Shown: positions 12,829 through 24,915 of the stretch, one piece after another
Position numbering within the stretch: position 1 is the first letter of the stretch
Layout: each line of letters begins with the position of its first letter
DNA from: Bidens hawaiensis
Taxonomy: Eukaryota; Streptophyta; Magnoliopsida; Asterales; Asteraceae
Length of the DNA stretch: 64,000 bases
Direction: 5' to 3'
Assembly: GCA_021521415.1 (NCBI GenBank)
Contig: JAIQDT010005019.1
Location: forward strand, 1-64,000
Position numbers and translations under genes: made by a program
Notes under the pieces: model-generated
Databases searched by the model: none
Told to the model about the DNA's origin: nothing
What the model saw: only the letters and a program-made list of their open reading frames with translations

Positions 12829-15114
12829 TGTTGGGTTTTATGTTTGTTTATGTTACACAAATGTCGGATCAATAAAACATTCTTTTCGGTATTTTAAACA
12901 CCTCTTTATGGCTAAAAACGACTTAAAACAAACTTAAAGGACTAATTGGGTTAAACACCTCTTGTTGTTTTGTGCATTTTTTGACCATTTTTAACCAATG
13001 AAATGCAAGTATACCACTTATGAGTAAACTATACATTTTTCCACTATAAAAACAAGTCCCATGCACCCATTTTGGTTTGCTCTTTCTTCTCCAAACTCTC
13101 TCAATCTAAGATCAAATTATTCAATTCTTCAAGTCTTGATAGTTTGACTCTCCAAGGTCAAACTAGCTAATCTTTGTTTCTAAATAATTCTTGTTAATTA
13201 AAGTTTGTTACTTTAACTTGTTTAAAACATACTCCGCTTGTTTCTTTGGCTTTCCCTTCTCCGGCCATGTCGGTTTAGGTGTATTGCTAGGCAAGGCTTC
13301 ATGGAGGACTTTTATAGTCCTTGTTAAACACTTTAATTTATGCTTTAATTTATGCAAGCTTACTAATGTTTTTTAGTTTCTAATTACTTTAGTTTCCAAA
13401 TCATTTTAATGAGTTCTATGGTATTGGATATGTAGCCACCAATCTTGGTTTCATCCCGAGTCAAGACCCGAACCAAAACCGAACTTTTGGTTAAATACTT
13501 TATTGTTAACAAATTGTATGTAAGACTTGAGTATTATAATTTCTAAGTTTGTTCTAATGATTTGTATGGTATTGGGTTCCGAGTCAAGGACCGAACCAAG
13601 ACCGAACTCTCATTTAGATTCTTTATATTTAAAATGATTTAATAATATGTTACACGTAATATTTGTATATTATAAATTCTAAGTTCATTTTAATAAGTTA
13701 TATGGTATTGGGTATGTGGTAGCCATCCTCGGTTTTTTTCCGAGTCAAGGACCGAACCAAGACCGAACTAAACCTAGCTCATTCGCCTAAGACACACTAG
13801 TTGCGTTTTGGGCCACCGAATTTCGTATTTTTCTCTAAAACTATATTATAATCTAATTTTATTTATTTTCTCAAAATACTTGCCATTTTAGATCCAACTT
13901 GATCTCATAACAAGTTTGGACCGAAAAAACCAAACACTCGCTTAACGGACGCCGAGGTTCTCTTTAATAGAACCACACACTTGGTTAAGTTTCTTTTGAT
14001 TTCATTGAGTTATCTCATAACATTTATTACTTTGAAATCTTGGCTTCGAGCTTGTCCAAATATCAAGACTCGAACCGACAAATCCGAACACTCGTAAAAT
14101 CTCGTTTTGGTATCTATCTAACAAAGGATCTTGCAATATTGCAACCTTACCCAAATATTTACTTAACAAAGGTTAAGTAAAAACCAATGAATAGAATACC
14201 GAGACCCAATTTCGAGTAAACTTAATTTTCTAAAGCCATTACTTTAATTCTTATGTATTTACACTTTAATTATTTATTTTACTTGTCAAGTTATTTTACT
14301 TTAAAGCTTTTAAAACCATCTACTAACTCAAGACCATTTTTAATCTAGGTCTTGCTCGTTGAACTTACCCTTCCCCGTTTTATCGCAAACTATCCTTCAA
14401 GTTACTTATTTCACGTGAGTACATTTCATCTCCTGTTTTCTTTTTATACTTTGGGGGTAACATGCATACTTATTCAAAACAAGAATGATTTACAACACTC
14501 TATCCTCAAACCACAAACTCTAGGGTGTATGATACTTAGAATACTTGTTCTATTATGTGTTATATGTTTCATATGCTTTACGTGCATGAGTGTTTATTTT
14601 AATGTTTTTGTGGAGCCTCAATAAGTATGATCATACGCACCCCTAACTATTTTAGCTGTGTGCTAGTAGAATAGGGCCTCATTATCCGAGTATATTGGTT
14701 GTTATCGATTAGAAAGGATCCTCATTTGCTTATGATTTATATACCATAATTGTTTCTTTTATTGATAGTCTCATATACGTTTGTGGATTTCAGATCATAT
14801 TATATATACTCAAAACAATGAAATTGCTCACCAACATTCATGTTGACAAATATTATTTTATGCATTGTTCCAGGTTTAATTATTGGTTGATTGGAGTTTG
14901 AGGATGATATCTTCTTTGAGACCGTTTAGGTAATTAGAAAAATGAACAATTAAATTCTTATATTTTGGGTTATTTGTATGAACAAGATGTGTACTTTTGG
15001 TGATTGAATGAAATTAATGAGTTGTTTAAATATTGTCACTTTAAATGTGTCTTGTGTTAATGGGCAATCCGTTGCACCCCGACATGTTCCGCCGCCTTTG
15101 GTCGGGGTGTGACA
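12829..15114 (+). mobile_element. Solo LTR A (chromovirus-like)
   Basis: Begins TGTTGGG and ends GGTCGGGGTGTGACA (2286 bp). Flanks are TATAA (12824-12828) and TATAC (15115-15119), a 5-bp target duplication with one mismatch. No internal coding region accompanies it, so it is a solo LTR left by LTR-LTR recombination. The same family occurs on minus at 62052-64000: 'ccgccgcctttggtcgggg' end and a shared 'gcaaggcttcatggaggact' block near 13290. It contains a repeated motif ('gagtcaaggaccgaaccaag') at about 13460, 13580 and 13742. Confidence 0.8.
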
Positions 15115-15119
15115 TATAC

Positions 15120-15171
15120 TGCCCCAAAACCTGACACATCATGCCCTAACTTCCAACATTGTTCACAAACC
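15120..15171 (-). pseudogene. Sliver of Athila gag between two insertions
   Basis: 52 bp left between solo LTR A and the chromovirus. Read on minus, across the chromovirus target duplication, it encodes a zinc-knuckle-like CEQCWKLGHD stretch. This is what is expected at this point of gag and supports the insertion order. Confidence 0.6.
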
Positions 15172-15176
15172 GGGTA

Positions 15177-17548
15177 TGTGACACTCGTCAATTTCATGTT
15201 AACTCCGTTAATTCAAACTCAATATCACATGAACTATGTCATTCCAGTTAACGCATTACTCATTGCATTTAATTAGGGTTTAAATAAAATGTGTCATTTA
15301 TTATACAAATAGTCTTTCGGAGTTTTACCGAACCGCACACGAGTCGACTCAAACCGTTGGTGAACAAACAATAATTAATATGAACAAGTACTTGGTATAA
15401 ATACGTATTATGTTGTGAGAATATATGTTTATATGTGACTACATGCTTGCATGTGTAACATTATATCATGGATGAAATAAACTAGATTGTGATAGGATTG
15501 GACTAACTAGGAGATTAGGGGGTAAAATGTAGCATGTAACATAATTAAAATATTTAAACAACGTAATACACCAACCCTAATCCCCCCACCCCTTTCTCAC
15601 GGCAGCCACCCCCCCCCCCTCTCCACCTTCGGCCGATACACACACACACAAGATATTTTCAAGAGGATATCGAAGGATCCAAGGTGCTAACTAGGTAATT
15701 AACACCCTCTCTAGCCTCCCTATTGATTTAGTTGCATCATTAAACATGTTAATCAAGAACCCTAAATCTTAAAATTGATGAATAATGATGAGTTAGGGTT
15801 TAATTATGCATTTGTTGATAAACACAAGTAAACTGATTTCTAGTTATGTTGTAATTGATTGTTAATTGCATACTTATTTGGAATTGAATTTTGATGGAAA
15901 CCCTAAATGTACATGAAAAGTGAAATTGAAATGCATGGTTGATGGATTATGGGTCTAGAGGATTGTATGCATGATTAATTGTTCATAGGTTATTACTTTG
16001 TTGGAGTTTGGTGAAAGGTGATGCTGGACAGAATCGTAGATGCGTGTTAATATGGCTGTAACTTGATGTTTATGATATGTTTTGAAGTCGTTATCGATTC
16101 TATGATGTAGTAGGTCGAGTTTAGTTTCCAAGGAATCTAAATTCGTAATTTTTGGACGTGTGGAAGCCTATGAATTTAAAAATTGGTTGCGCAGTTCTGA
16201 TTCGGGAAGCCTTTTTATAGACTGAATTGTTGATAACATATCTCATAAACGACAATACCAAATGAGTTGATTCCACTTCTAGAAGTCAATAAATTGAATT
16301 TGGAATCTAACCCAATTGTGATAAAACCGTACATGCTAAAAATATTTCCCGAAACCTAACTTACGTATGCTTATGTGGTAAATTTTGGTGATTTTATCTG
16401 CATGTTATGAATAGTGAAATTGAGTCTTCTTGACGTGCTAAATTCTGTCTCGTAAAACTTAGCTACTGAATTCTTGTTAGAATGTGAAATATTGATTGCT
16501 TAATTGATGTTTGAGTTGTTTTTGACATGTGTGCCCTTGTAGTTGGTGATTTACTGAAAATATATCGTAGTAACATTTAATGCCATACTTGATCACACCC
16601 GTAACTTACACCAACGTGTTGTTGAGTTGCACTTGTTTCACAAATGTAACACGAACACACCTCATGCATAACTTTTATGTGTCGAGTCTAGAGACTCACT
16701 CCTGGTTCAATACACTTAGAAATCTCATTTTTTTAGAGCAAAAGTGAAGATTTACTTTACACACGCTTTTTCTCGGACTTCAGTAACTTCACAAACAGTG
16801 AATTTCACGGCCCCTTTTACCTTTTTGCGTTTTATTAAGGGGAGATAACATACTCCAAACGCTGTAGATTTTTGTTTATTATGTATATATCACTTGTAAG
16901 ACTAAGTGGCAACAAACCAACTAAGTCCTTCTGAAACAATCGAACCGGTTAATATTGGATGATAGCGAGTCAGTGTTGAGTAGTAATACTGGGTTTGACA
17001 AACCTTACCCGACTCTAAACTCGATTGTAGGTCGAGTGGGTGTAATTTTGGTTAGCACATTACCATGGTCTTGGTTGACATGGTGGCAAGGCAAACGTAT
17101 AATCAGTCAGCTTCGGCGTTGAAAACTTAGTAATACATGCTTTATAGGTTAGCTACCTATTGATATATATTTGAATAACTCAATCTGGTAACACTAAAAC
17201 GCAACAATTATTTTACTTAAACATGTGAATTCACCAACCTTGTGTTGACACTTTTAGTATGTTTATCTCAGGTAGCCGAGGCGGGCGCGCGGTTTAGGAC
17301 ATGCATGCAAAATTCTCATATGTTTTAGATTGCTTTTAACTTAATCATATAAACTGTTGGTTTAAGTCGCCCTGTGTTGACGCAACAATTTACATTACTG
17401 TTTACGCATCCGCATTTATTTCAGACGTATATGTTCTGTTTGTTTTTAAAACTTTAGTAATGATGTTTGATATAACTAATGACTATGATCCTGTCAGTTC
17501 ACACTCTCTAACGGTAAAATTCCGTTAGTGAATTTTGAGGGTGTGAAT
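15177..17548 (+). repeat. Chromovirus 5' LTR
   Basis: 2372 bp starting TGTGACACTCG. The end corresponds to GGGTGTGA plus two bases. It contains a poly-C run near 15608 and a CA repeat near 15644. The sequence after it ('ttggttatagcgaac', about 17558) is at best a degenerate tRNA-Met primer site. Confidence 0.88.
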
Positions 17549-17630
17549 CAAATCCATTGGTTATAGCGAACTAGGATTTCATTCACAGTAGACTATAACC
17601 GCAACGACCCATTAGTTATTTCATTACGCA

Positions 17631-17631
<1 letters not shown>

Positions 17632-17667
<36 letters not shown>
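17632..17667. repeat. (AT)n microsatellite in the chromovirus leader
   Basis: A short AT run between the 5' LTR and gag. Confidence 0.9.
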
Positions 17668-17671
<4 letters not shown>

Positions 17672-17748
17672 TTAACTATTCATTTTCTTTATTTCTTTTC
17701 CTCATTCACTCATACACACGTAAACCATACACGACCTATTCAGTAGGG

Positions 17749-18460
17749 ATGTCAAGACCATCACCATCATCCAACCCGGTGTCCCACGCCCCAGGAAAGG
17801 AACCGCAGATTTCCAAACCATCACCACCTCGAGCGGGCCCAGCACTAGCAGCCCCCACACCAAAGAGGCGCTGCCCACCTGGAGTCGCACACGAGAGCAA
17901 TGGTAACTGGAGTTGGTATCCAAGTTTGACCGAGCAGTATTTTTATCGCGAGGAAGTTCCCCCACTACCCATCCCTGGCTGTCCTATGTCCTTCCACACA
18001 CTATCACCCCTAACCCTTCTGATGGAGCGCGTTTTCGCAGCTTTCGTCTCCTATATGGATCGTGAAATTAACATCATGCACTCAACGAGGGTTAAGGTTA
18101 CTGGGTTACTAGGGGATGGAGCGGAGGCAAGGAAGAGAATTTCATACTTGACCGATGCAATGAAGGAAACTCAAGATGCTCATTTCCATCTAATGAGGCT
18201 AGTACTCAAGATGCAATCAGAAATCTTAGACTTGAAGGAAGAAGTTAGATATGCAAGAGGCAATACAGCTGTAGCTCTCGCTCGTTGCGCAACACTTGAG
18301 GCATAAATTGCTCCAAACACAGAAGAACCGGAGGAGGGACCAGTACATTGATGGTTTAGTGCCCCAGATTCAGGGTATGGTGACGTCCTCTAAACCGGAC
18401 ACCATACAGCAAGCGATCCGAATAGCCCACAAGCTGACGGATCAAGCAGTGGCCCAATGT
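17749..18460 (+). pseudogene. Chromovirus gag, capsid core deleted
   Basis: An ORF of 185 residues (17749-18306) has a Pro/Ser-rich N-terminus, then a coiled-coil-like stretch, and stops after ARCATLEA. It is followed in another frame by the end of the capsid domain (YIDGLVPQIQGMV at about 18345, then IAHKLTDQAV). In related gags roughly 150-180 residues of capsid lie between these points. Here they are missing, so most of the capsid domain has been deleted. The product could not assemble particles. Confidence 0.8.
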
Positions 18461-19308
18461 GTGTTACCCCTAGAGGTTCCACCTCTAAAACACTTGACAA
18501 CTCGGGTAACAACAACAATAACAACTCTGGGAATGAAAAAAGGAAGTTTGACAATATGAGATCGTCATCATCGAACCCTCCACAACAACACCACCATAAA
18601 CCCGAACCCACCCGGAACTTCAATAATCAGGGTTTCAACAACAACAACAGTGGCAGACAGTGTTCGAGTAGCTATGTTGGAAAGTACCCAAAGTGCAACA
18701 AGTGTAACTATCACCATTCTGGCCCATGCGACTGGATCAAATGTCAGCGATGCGGTAAATTTGGTCATCAAACCAAGGACTGTAGAGGGGAACTCATAGG
18801 TAAGGGAGCTCCTAAACAGCCTGTAACTACGAAAGGGTGCTTTGAGTGTGGCCAGGAGGGTCATTTCAGGAAGGACTGTCCTAAACTGAAACAAAATGAG
18901 GGCAATGGAGGCAACAACAATTACGGAGGCGGTACTAGAGGTAGAGCCTTCGTCATTGGATTGGGCCAGGCCCGCAGCGATCCAAACGTGGTTACTGGTA
19001 AGTTTCCCGTAAATGACTGTATTGCTTCTATTTTGTTTGACACCGGAGCTGATAGGAGTTTTGTGTCGAAAGCCGTTAGTAAACTGTTAGACTTAACCCT
19101 GACACCGTTAGGTGCTAAGTTTCTTGTTGAATTAGCTGACGATAAGTCTATAGAAACAACACACGTACTAGCGGGATGTAAGTTGAAATTGTCGGGTCAT
19201 ACCTTCGATATCGACCTCATACCCTTTACACTTGGTAGTTTCGACGTTGTTGTCGGCATGGACTGTCTATCCGATAATAGAGCTGAGGTATTATGCAATG
19301 ACAAATAG
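18457..19308 (+). pseudogene. Chromovirus nucleocapsid zinc knuckles and protease
   Basis: A 283-residue open stretch. The Asn/Gln-rich linker leads to a first cysteine cluster (KCNKCNYHHSGPC), then two CCHC knuckles (CQRCGKFGHQTKDC and CFECGQEGHFRKDC), followed by a retropepsin domain with the catalytic ILFDTGADRSFV motif (about 19033-19070) and the VVGMDCL strand. The reading frame breaks at 19306-19308. The ATG here is only where this frame opens; the natural polyprotein begins upstream. Confidence 0.85.
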
Positions 19309-20690
19309 TTCGTATCACTACTCCTTCCGGTGAAACCATCTTCATACAGAGCGAGAAAAACAGCATGACTACTAGCATCACACTCATGAAGGCACAAAAA
19401 TATTTGCGAAAGGGTCATCTGACGATTTTAGCTCATGTTATTGGAAAACCCGCGGAGGAGAAGCGTATCGAAGACATACCGATTGTGCAAGATTTTCCGG
19501 AAGTCTTCCCGGAATATTTTACAGGACTCCCACCCATTTGACAAGTCAAGTTCCAAATCGACTTAACCCCCGGTGTTGCACCCATAGCACGAGCCCCATA
19601 CCGGCTCGCACCGGCGGAGCTTCATTAATTGTCCACTCAATTACAAGACTTATTGGATAAATGTTTCATCTTACCCAGCTCATCACCATGGGGAGCCCCT
19701 GTCCCATTTGTTCGAAAGAAAGACGGGACTTTCCGCATGTGTATCGACTATCGGGAGCTGAACAAGGTGACAGTCAAGAACCGTTATCCCTTACCCCGAA
19801 TTGATGATATGTTCGACCAGCTTCAAGGATCTAGTTACTACTCTAAGATCGATCTGAGATCAGGTTACCACCAGTTAAGGGTGCGCGAAGAAGACATTTC
19901 AAAGACGGCATTCAGAACTCGGTTTCGGTTATGCCCTTCGGCTTAACCAATGCACCGGTCGTATTCATGGACCTCATGAATAGAGTATGCAAGGCGTATC
20001 TCAACAAATTTGTTATTGTTTTTATTGACGATATCCTCATCTACTCGAAGAACAAAACCGACTATAAAGAACACCGAAGGTTAATCCCGGAATTACTAAA
20101 GAGGGAACAATTGTACGCTAAGCTCTCTAAATGCGAATTTTGGCTTCGCGAGGTTCACTTTTTAGGACATGTGATCAATTAGAGTGGTATCCATGTTGAT
20201 CCAGGCAAGGTAGAGGCCATCAAAAACTGTGAAGCACCTAAGACTCCGACTGAGGTACGACAATTCCTAGGACTAGCTGGCTACTACCGACGTTTCATCG
20301 AGGGATTCTCAAAAATTGCTCAACCCCTCACCGCACTGACACACAAGGGTACAAAATACCATTGGGGTGACGCGCAGGAATCTGCCTTCCAACTTTTGAA
20401 AACAAAGCTCTGTAGCGCGCCTATCCTAGCCCTACCCGAGGAAACATAAAATTTTACGGTACATTGTGATGCATCGATACAGGGTATCACCTGCGTGCTA
20501 ATGCAACTTGAGAAAGTCATAGCCTATGCCTCTCAACAACTACGGATGTACGAGAAGAACTATACGACCCATGACTTGGAACTCGGAGCTGTAGTGTTTG
20601 CCCTTAAGATATGGAGACATTACTTGTACAGTACCAAGTTTACCATTTACACCCGGGCAAGGCCAATGTAGTGGCCGACGCGCTCAGCAG
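19309..20690 (+). pseudogene. Chromovirus reverse transcriptase / RNase H remnant
   Basis: RT motifs are clear: [14 protein letters not shown] (about 19730), [12 protein letters not shown] (about 19840), a shifted MPFGLTNAP (about 19931) and the catalytic [11 protein letters not shown] (about 20018-20050). Breaks include stops near 19538, 19626, 20180 and 20447 and a frameshift near 19925. RNase H begins VHCDAS (about 20460). It jumps from the KFTIYT strand directly to [15 protein letters not shown] near 20650, losing roughly 40 residues at a short overlap of the two frames. Confidence 0.88.
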
Positions 20691-22234
20691 AAAGGAAACC
20701 CTTAAGCCTAGACGAGTGAGAGAATTACAACTCACGTTTCATGCCAACTTACCTGATCAGATTCGTAATGCTCAACTCGAAGCTTTGAAAGAAGAAAACC
20801 TCCCATCAGAATTAGGCGGGGCATCGATAAAAAACTTGAAACTAAATCGGACGGGGTCCGATATTTCAAAAACAGGATTTGGATCCCTCGTTACGGAGAC
20901 TTGAGGAATCTGGTGATGGACGAGGCACACAAGTCCTTATATTCCATTCACTCTGGCTCAGACAAAATGTACTAGGACCTGAAAGTACTTTACTAGTGGC
21001 CAAACATGAAAGCCGACATTGCCACTACGTGAGCAAATGTCTGACCTGTGCAAGAGTCAAGGTGGAATATCAGAAACCATCAGGTCTGTTACTGCAACCG
21101 AAAATCCCAACATGGAGATGGGAACACATTTCCATGGACTTCATCACAGGACTACCCAAAACACCGACAGGATGCGATACCATATGGGTGATCGTTGACC
21201 GGTTGACTAAGTATGCACATTTCCTAGCGATCAAAGAATCAGACAAGACGGAAAGACTGACTCGCATCTACATGAAAGAATTAGTGGCTAGACACGGAGT
21301 GCCTGTCTTTATCATATCAGATCGAGACCTCGGTTTCACTTCGCACTTTTGGAAGTCACTACATAGCGCACTAGGCACCTGCCTCGATATGAGCACAGTG
21401 TACCATCCTCAGACGGATGGGAAAAGTGAACGCACTATTCAAACTTTGTAAGACATGTTGCGTGCATGCGTATTGGATTTCGGAAAGAATTGGGAACCCC
21501 ACTTGCCCCTGGTAGAGTTTTCGTATAATAACAGCTACCACGCCAGTATTAAAGAAGCGCCGTTTGAAGCGTTGTACGGACGAAGGTGTCAATCGCCTCT
21601 CTGATGGGCGGAAGTGGGTGATAGCCTAATCACTTGCCCAGAATTAGTACTTGAAACTTCAGAAAAAATTTTCCAAATCCGAAATCGCATGGCAGCAGCA
21701 CGGGATCGCCAAAAGATCTACGCCGACAAGTGCCGGAAACCTCTGGAATTCCAAGTGGATGACAAGGTTTTACTGAAAGTATCACCTTGGAAGGGTGTAG
21801 TTCGTTTTGGGAAGCGAAATAAACTCAATCGACGATACGTCGACCCTTTTCGAATAACCGGACGTATCGGCCCGGTAGCTTACCGATTGGATTTACCAGC
21901 AGAGCTCAGTGGTATACATAATGTCTTTCATGTATCCAACTTGAAGAAATGTCTTTCTGACAAAACACTAGCAGTTCCTTTGGGCGAATTGCAAGTTGAT
22001 GAACAGTTACGTTTTATCGAAGAACCAGTCGAAATTATGGATTAGGAAACCAAAACACTCAAACACAGCAAGATTCCCATTGTTAAATTTCGTTGGAAAT
22101 CGAGACGTGGACCAGAGTTTACGTGGGAACGCGATGATAAAATGATGAAAAAGTACCCCCACATTTTCAAAGGGTTAACCAAGAACCAAAAACCGCGAAA
22201 GCCGACAAACCATCAGAAAACACCGGAGGTATGA
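20691..22234 (+). pseudogene. Chromovirus integrase with chromodomain-like tail
   Basis: The HHCC zinc finger region (EAHKSLY...IHSGSDK, then KCLTCARVK) is shifted and carries a stop. The catalytic core shows the first Asp in [10 protein letters not shown] (about 21130), the second in [14 protein letters not shown] (about 21310) and the Glu in [10 protein letters not shown] (about 21420). Stops follow at about 21449 and 21601. The GPY-type region (YVDPFRITGRIGPVAYRLDLP, about 21837-21900) is open. After a stop near 22043 the tail KIPIVKFRWKSRRGPEFTWE matches the C-terminal module of plant chromoviruses. It ends at TGA 22232-22234. Confidence 0.88.
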
Positions 22235-22365
22235 ATTAAATTTCGGGACGAAATTTCTTTCAACAGGGTGATGATGTGACAAACTGAAAATTTTTGCCTT
22301 TTTCAGGCAGCCATCGCGACATGACACAGATTTTCGAGACGAAAAATCTTTCAACAAGGGAATGA
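22235..22365 (+). other. Duplicated polypurine-tract region
   Basis: The chromovirus box 'tttcgggacgaaatttcttt' with 'caacagggtgatgatg' (about 22240-22275) is followed about 80 bp later by a second version ('ttttcgagacgaaaaatctt' plus 'caacaagggaatgatg', about 22331-22365) that abuts the 3' LTR. Normally one such box precedes the LTR. The first is followed by TGTGACA, which is itself LTR-like. Confidence 0.7.
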
Positions 22366-24910
22366 TGTGACACTCGTCAATTTCAGGTTAACTCCGTTAA
22401 CCCGAACTCCGTTATTTCAAACTCAAGATCACATGAACTATGTCATTCCAGTTAAGGCATTCCTCATTGCATTTAATTAGGTTTTAAATTAAATGTGTCA
22501 ATTATTATACAAATAGTCTTTCGGAGTTTTACTGAACCGCACACGAGTCGACTCAAACCGTTGGTGAACAAACAATAATTAATATGAACAAGTACATGGT
22601 AAATACGTATTATGTTGTGATAATATATGTTTATATGTGACTACGTGCTTGCATGTGTAACATTATATCATGGATGAAATAAACTACATTGTGCTTGAAT
22701 TGGACTAACTAGGAGATTAGGGGGTAAATTTCGGCAGCCATGATATAATTAAAAACTGTGAAGATAAAAGGGGTACACATGTAATAGAATTAAAATATTT
22801 AAACAACTTAATATCCCAACCCTACTCCCCCCCACCCCTTTCTCACGGCATCCACCCCCTCCCCTCTCCACCTTCGGCCGAAACACACACACACACAAAA
22901 GATATTTTCAAGAGGAAATCGAAGGATCCAAGGTGCTAACTAGGTAATTAACACCCTCTCTAGCCTCCCTATTGATTTAGTTGCATCATTAAACATGTTA
23001 ATCACGAACCCTAAATCTTAAAAAATATGAATAATAATGAGTTAGGGTTTACTTATGCATTTGTTGATAAACACAAGTAAATTGATTTCTAGTTATTTGA
23101 TTGTTAATTGCATACTTGTTTGGAATTGAACATAGATGGAAACCCTAAATGTGCATGAAAAGTGAAATTGAGATGCATGGTTGATGGATTATGGGTCTAG
23201 AGGATTGTATGCATGATTAATTGTTCATAGGTTATTACTTTATTGGAGTTTGGTGAAAGGTGATGCTGGACAGAATCATAGATGCGTGTTAATACGACTG
23301 TAACTTGATGTTAATGATATTTTTTGAAGTGGTTATCGATTCTATGATATAGTAGGTCGAGTCTAGTTTCCAAGGAATCCAAATTCGTAATTTTTGGACG
23401 TGTGGAAGTCTTTATGAATTTATAAATTGGTTGGGCAGTTCTGATTCGGGAAGCCTTTTTATAGACTGATTTGTTGGTAGCATATCTCACAAATGACAAT
23501 ACCAAATGAGTTGATTCTAGTTCTGGAAGTCAATAAATTGAATTTGAAATCTAACCCAATTGGTCTTGAATTAATTGGATTAGCCATGTAATGGGACTAG
23601 TCGAGACCCTTTTGTTGCGCATGATAATGACTGATGTGTACATACTGTGTTGATTTAATTCTTGTGATAAAACCCTACATGCTAAAAATATTAATAAAAA
23701 TATTTCCCGAAACCTAACTACGTATGCTTATGTGGTAAATTTTGGTGATTTTATCTGCATGTTATGAATAGTGAAATAGAGTCTTCTTGACGTGCTAAAT
23801 TCTGTCTCGGAAAACTTAACTGCTAAATTCTTGTTAGAATATGAAAAATTGATTGCTTGATCGATGTTTGAGTTGTTTTTGACATTTGTGCCCTTGTAGT
23901 TGATGATTTACTGAAAATATATCGTAGTAACATTTAATGTCATACTTGATCACACCCGTAACTTATCACCAACGTGTTGTTGAGTCGCACTTGTGTTACA
24001 AATGTAACACGAACACACCTCATGCATAACATTTATGTGTTGAGTCTAAAGACTTACTCATGGTTCAAAACACTTAGAAATCTCATTTTTGTTTTAGAGC
24101 ACTAGTGAGGATTTACTTTACGCACGCCTTTTCTCGGACTTCAGTAACTTCGCAAACAGTGAGTTTCACGACCCCTTTTATCTTTTAACGTTTTATTAAG
24201 GGAAGATAACATACTCCAAACGCTGTAGATTTTTGTTTATTATGTATATATCACTTGTAAGACTAAGTGGCAACAAACCAACTAAGTCCTTCAGAAACAA
24301 TCGAACCAGTTAATATTTGATGATAGCGATTCAGTGTTGAGTAGTACTACTGGGTTTGACAAAACCCCATCCGACTCTAAACTCGATTGTAGGTCGAGTG
24401 GGTGTAATTTTGGCTAACACATTATCATGGTCGTGGTTGACATGGTGGCAAGGCAAACGGATAATAAGTCAGCTTCGGTGTCGAACACTTAATAATACAT
24501 GCTTGATAGGTTAGCTACCTATTGATATATATTTGAATAACTCAATCTGGTAACGCTAAAACGCAAAAATTATTTTACTTAAACCTATGAACTCACCAAC
24601 CTTGTGTTGACACTTTTAGTATGTTTATCTCTGGTAGCCGAGGCGAGCATGCGGTTTAGGACATGCATGCAAAATTCTCATATGTTTTATATTGCTTTTA
24701 ACTTTATCATATCAACTGTTGGTTTAAGTCGTCATGTGTTGACGCAACAATTTACATTACTGTTTACGCTTCCGCATTTATTTCAGACTTGTATGTTCTG
24801 TTTGTTTTTAAAAATTTAGTAATGATGTTTGATATAACTAATGACTATGATCCTGTCAGTTCACACTCTCAAACGGTAAAATTCCGTTAGTCGATTTTGA
24901 GGGTGTGATT
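22366..24910 (+). repeat. Chromovirus 3' LTR
   Basis: 2545 bp starting TGTGACACTCG, matching the 5' LTR throughout. The terminal bases are GGGTGTGATT, followed by the GGGTA target duplication. The canonical CA end is lost in this copy. Confidence 0.88.
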
Positions 24911-24915
24911 GGGTA

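Larger units (their letters stand above)
15177..24910 (+). mobile_element. Full-length, inactivated Ty3 chromovirus (Tekay/Del-like)
   Basis: 9734 bp with two LTRs (15177-17548 and 22366-24910) and a 5-bp target duplication GGGTA (15172-15176, 24911-24915). The order is gag, protease, RT, RNase H, integrase, with a C-terminal chromodomain-like tail, which identifies a Ty3 chromovirus; the 2.4-2.5 kb LTRs fit the Tekay lineage. Many stops and shifts, loss of most of the gag capsid core and a gap in RNase H make it non-autonomous. The LTRs differ by many substitutions and several indels: the 3' LTR has about 110 extra bp near 23570-23690 and about 30 bp near 22752. The insertion is therefore not recent. 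Confidence 0.92.

Noticed and set aside
15177..24910. Active chromovirus
   Set aside because: Multiple stops and shifts in every domain, capsid and RNase H deletions, and divergent LTRs.
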